The position numbers and the translations under genes are program-made. Below are positions 63,934-64,000 of a DNA stretch of 64,000 nt, in pieces. Each line of letters opens with the position of its first letter. The first letter of the stretch is position 1. The notes below the pieces were generated by a model. That model saw nothing but the letters and a program-made list of their open reading frames with translations. It had not been told where the DNA came from and made no database searches. Origin of the DNA: Desertibaculum subflavum (lineage in GTDB: Bacteria > Pseudomonadota > Alphaproteobacteria > Ferrovibrionales > Ferrovibrionaceae); NCBI GenBank assembly GCA_003576705.1, contig QOZS01000005.1, positions 1 to 64,000 on the forward strand. Direction: 5' to 3'.

Positions 63934-64000
63934 GCGCCGCCGCGGACTTCCGCCCGATCAGGACGGCGCGCGCCTTCGAGGAGATCGCGGGCCAGATCCG
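63930..64000 (+). CDS. GntR-family regulator, N-terminus (partial)
   Basis: The first 23 codons lie in the window, from GTG 63930, which overlaps the CoA-transferase A stop (GTGA). They read MSAAADFRPIRTARAFEEI and then AGQI, the usual lead into the FadR-subfamily winged helix (RxxxAFExIxxQI). The rest, including any FCD ligand domain, is beyond the edge. Its likely operator is the palindrome at 61044-61058. Confidence 0.72.
   Translation, partial: MSAAADFRPIRTARAFEEIAGQI

Overview
The window is GC-rich, densely packed bacterial chromosome with short gaps, many overlapping start/stop codons and frequent GTG/TTG starts. Gene content points to an alphaproteobacterium of Rhodospirillales type: a miaA-ilvI-ilvH-ilvC run, an mreB-mreC-mreD-mrdA-rodA cell-shape operon, a PAS_5-type protein, the AGEAS variant of the acetolactate synthase ThDP motif, and TamA/TamB. 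The order assignment is an inference from protein character, not from a marker gene. No rRNA, tRNA, CRISPR array or prophage was seen. Mobile DNA is limited to one IS end at the left edge.

Layout. 1-2243: an IS5-like element end interrupts an SDR gene, followed by a Zn-alcohol dehydrogenase/SDR pair. 2422-8513: tamA-tamB outer-membrane assembly pair. 8521-16646: metabolic genes (second Zn-alcohol dehydrogenase, PAS protein, MgtC/DUF4010 membrane protein, FMN 2-hydroxyacid oxidase, crotonase, Tat-exported Fe-SOD, acetoacetyl-CoA synthetase). 16722-22392: a membrane protein with a secreted EEP-fold protein, a reverse-strand operon (quinone oxidoreductase, small AtzG/DUF4089-like protein, amidase, TauE/SafE exporter), and a 45-residue basic protein. 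22791-29579: propionyl-CoA synthetase, class III adenylate cyclase, MetE-like enzyme, and a beta-solenoid PEP-CTERM surface protein. 29643-36393: lipoprotein, cytosine-deaminase-like enzyme, GTP cyclohydrolase II, ThiE-like and YggS-like genes with interlocked start codons, a small Cys-containing secreted protein, and a membrane/TPR-like protein whose last exon-like stretch is thrown out of frame by a T9 tract. 36406-44006: ArsR-like regulator, a palindromic repeat pair, a TetR-YHS divergent pair with a clear operator, a hydrolase-monooxygenase pair, an RhlE-type helicase, a PRC-barrel protein and a matrixin-like protease. 44062-48536: miaA then ilvIHC, closed by an intrinsic terminator. 48631-55330: kinase-like protein, membrane protein, a wHTH-hydrolase fusion divergent from a hydrolase/diiron-protein pair, a glycine-zipper lipoprotein, and a CaiB-type CoA-transferase. 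55462-60975: mreBCD-mrdA-rodA. 61077-end: a catabolic operon (CoA-transferase-fold B subunit, acyl-CoA dehydrogenase, A subunit, GntR regulator cut by the window edge) with a FadR-type palindrome in its promoter.

How the parts work together. Branched-chain amino-acid synthesis (ilvIHC), rod-shape elongation (Mre/PBP2/RodA) and outer-membrane protein assembly (Tam) are core functions. Many of the rest are acyl-CoA and alcohol/aldehyde catabolism (two Zn-ADHs, SDRs, AACS, PrpE, crotonase, CaiB, ACAD, CoA-transferase pair). The least explained parts are the wHTH-hydrolase / hydrolase / diiron cassette (50183-53382), the GntR-controlled CoA-transferase-like operon lacking an obvious catalytic Glu (61021-end), and the T9 frameshift in the 35306 gene.
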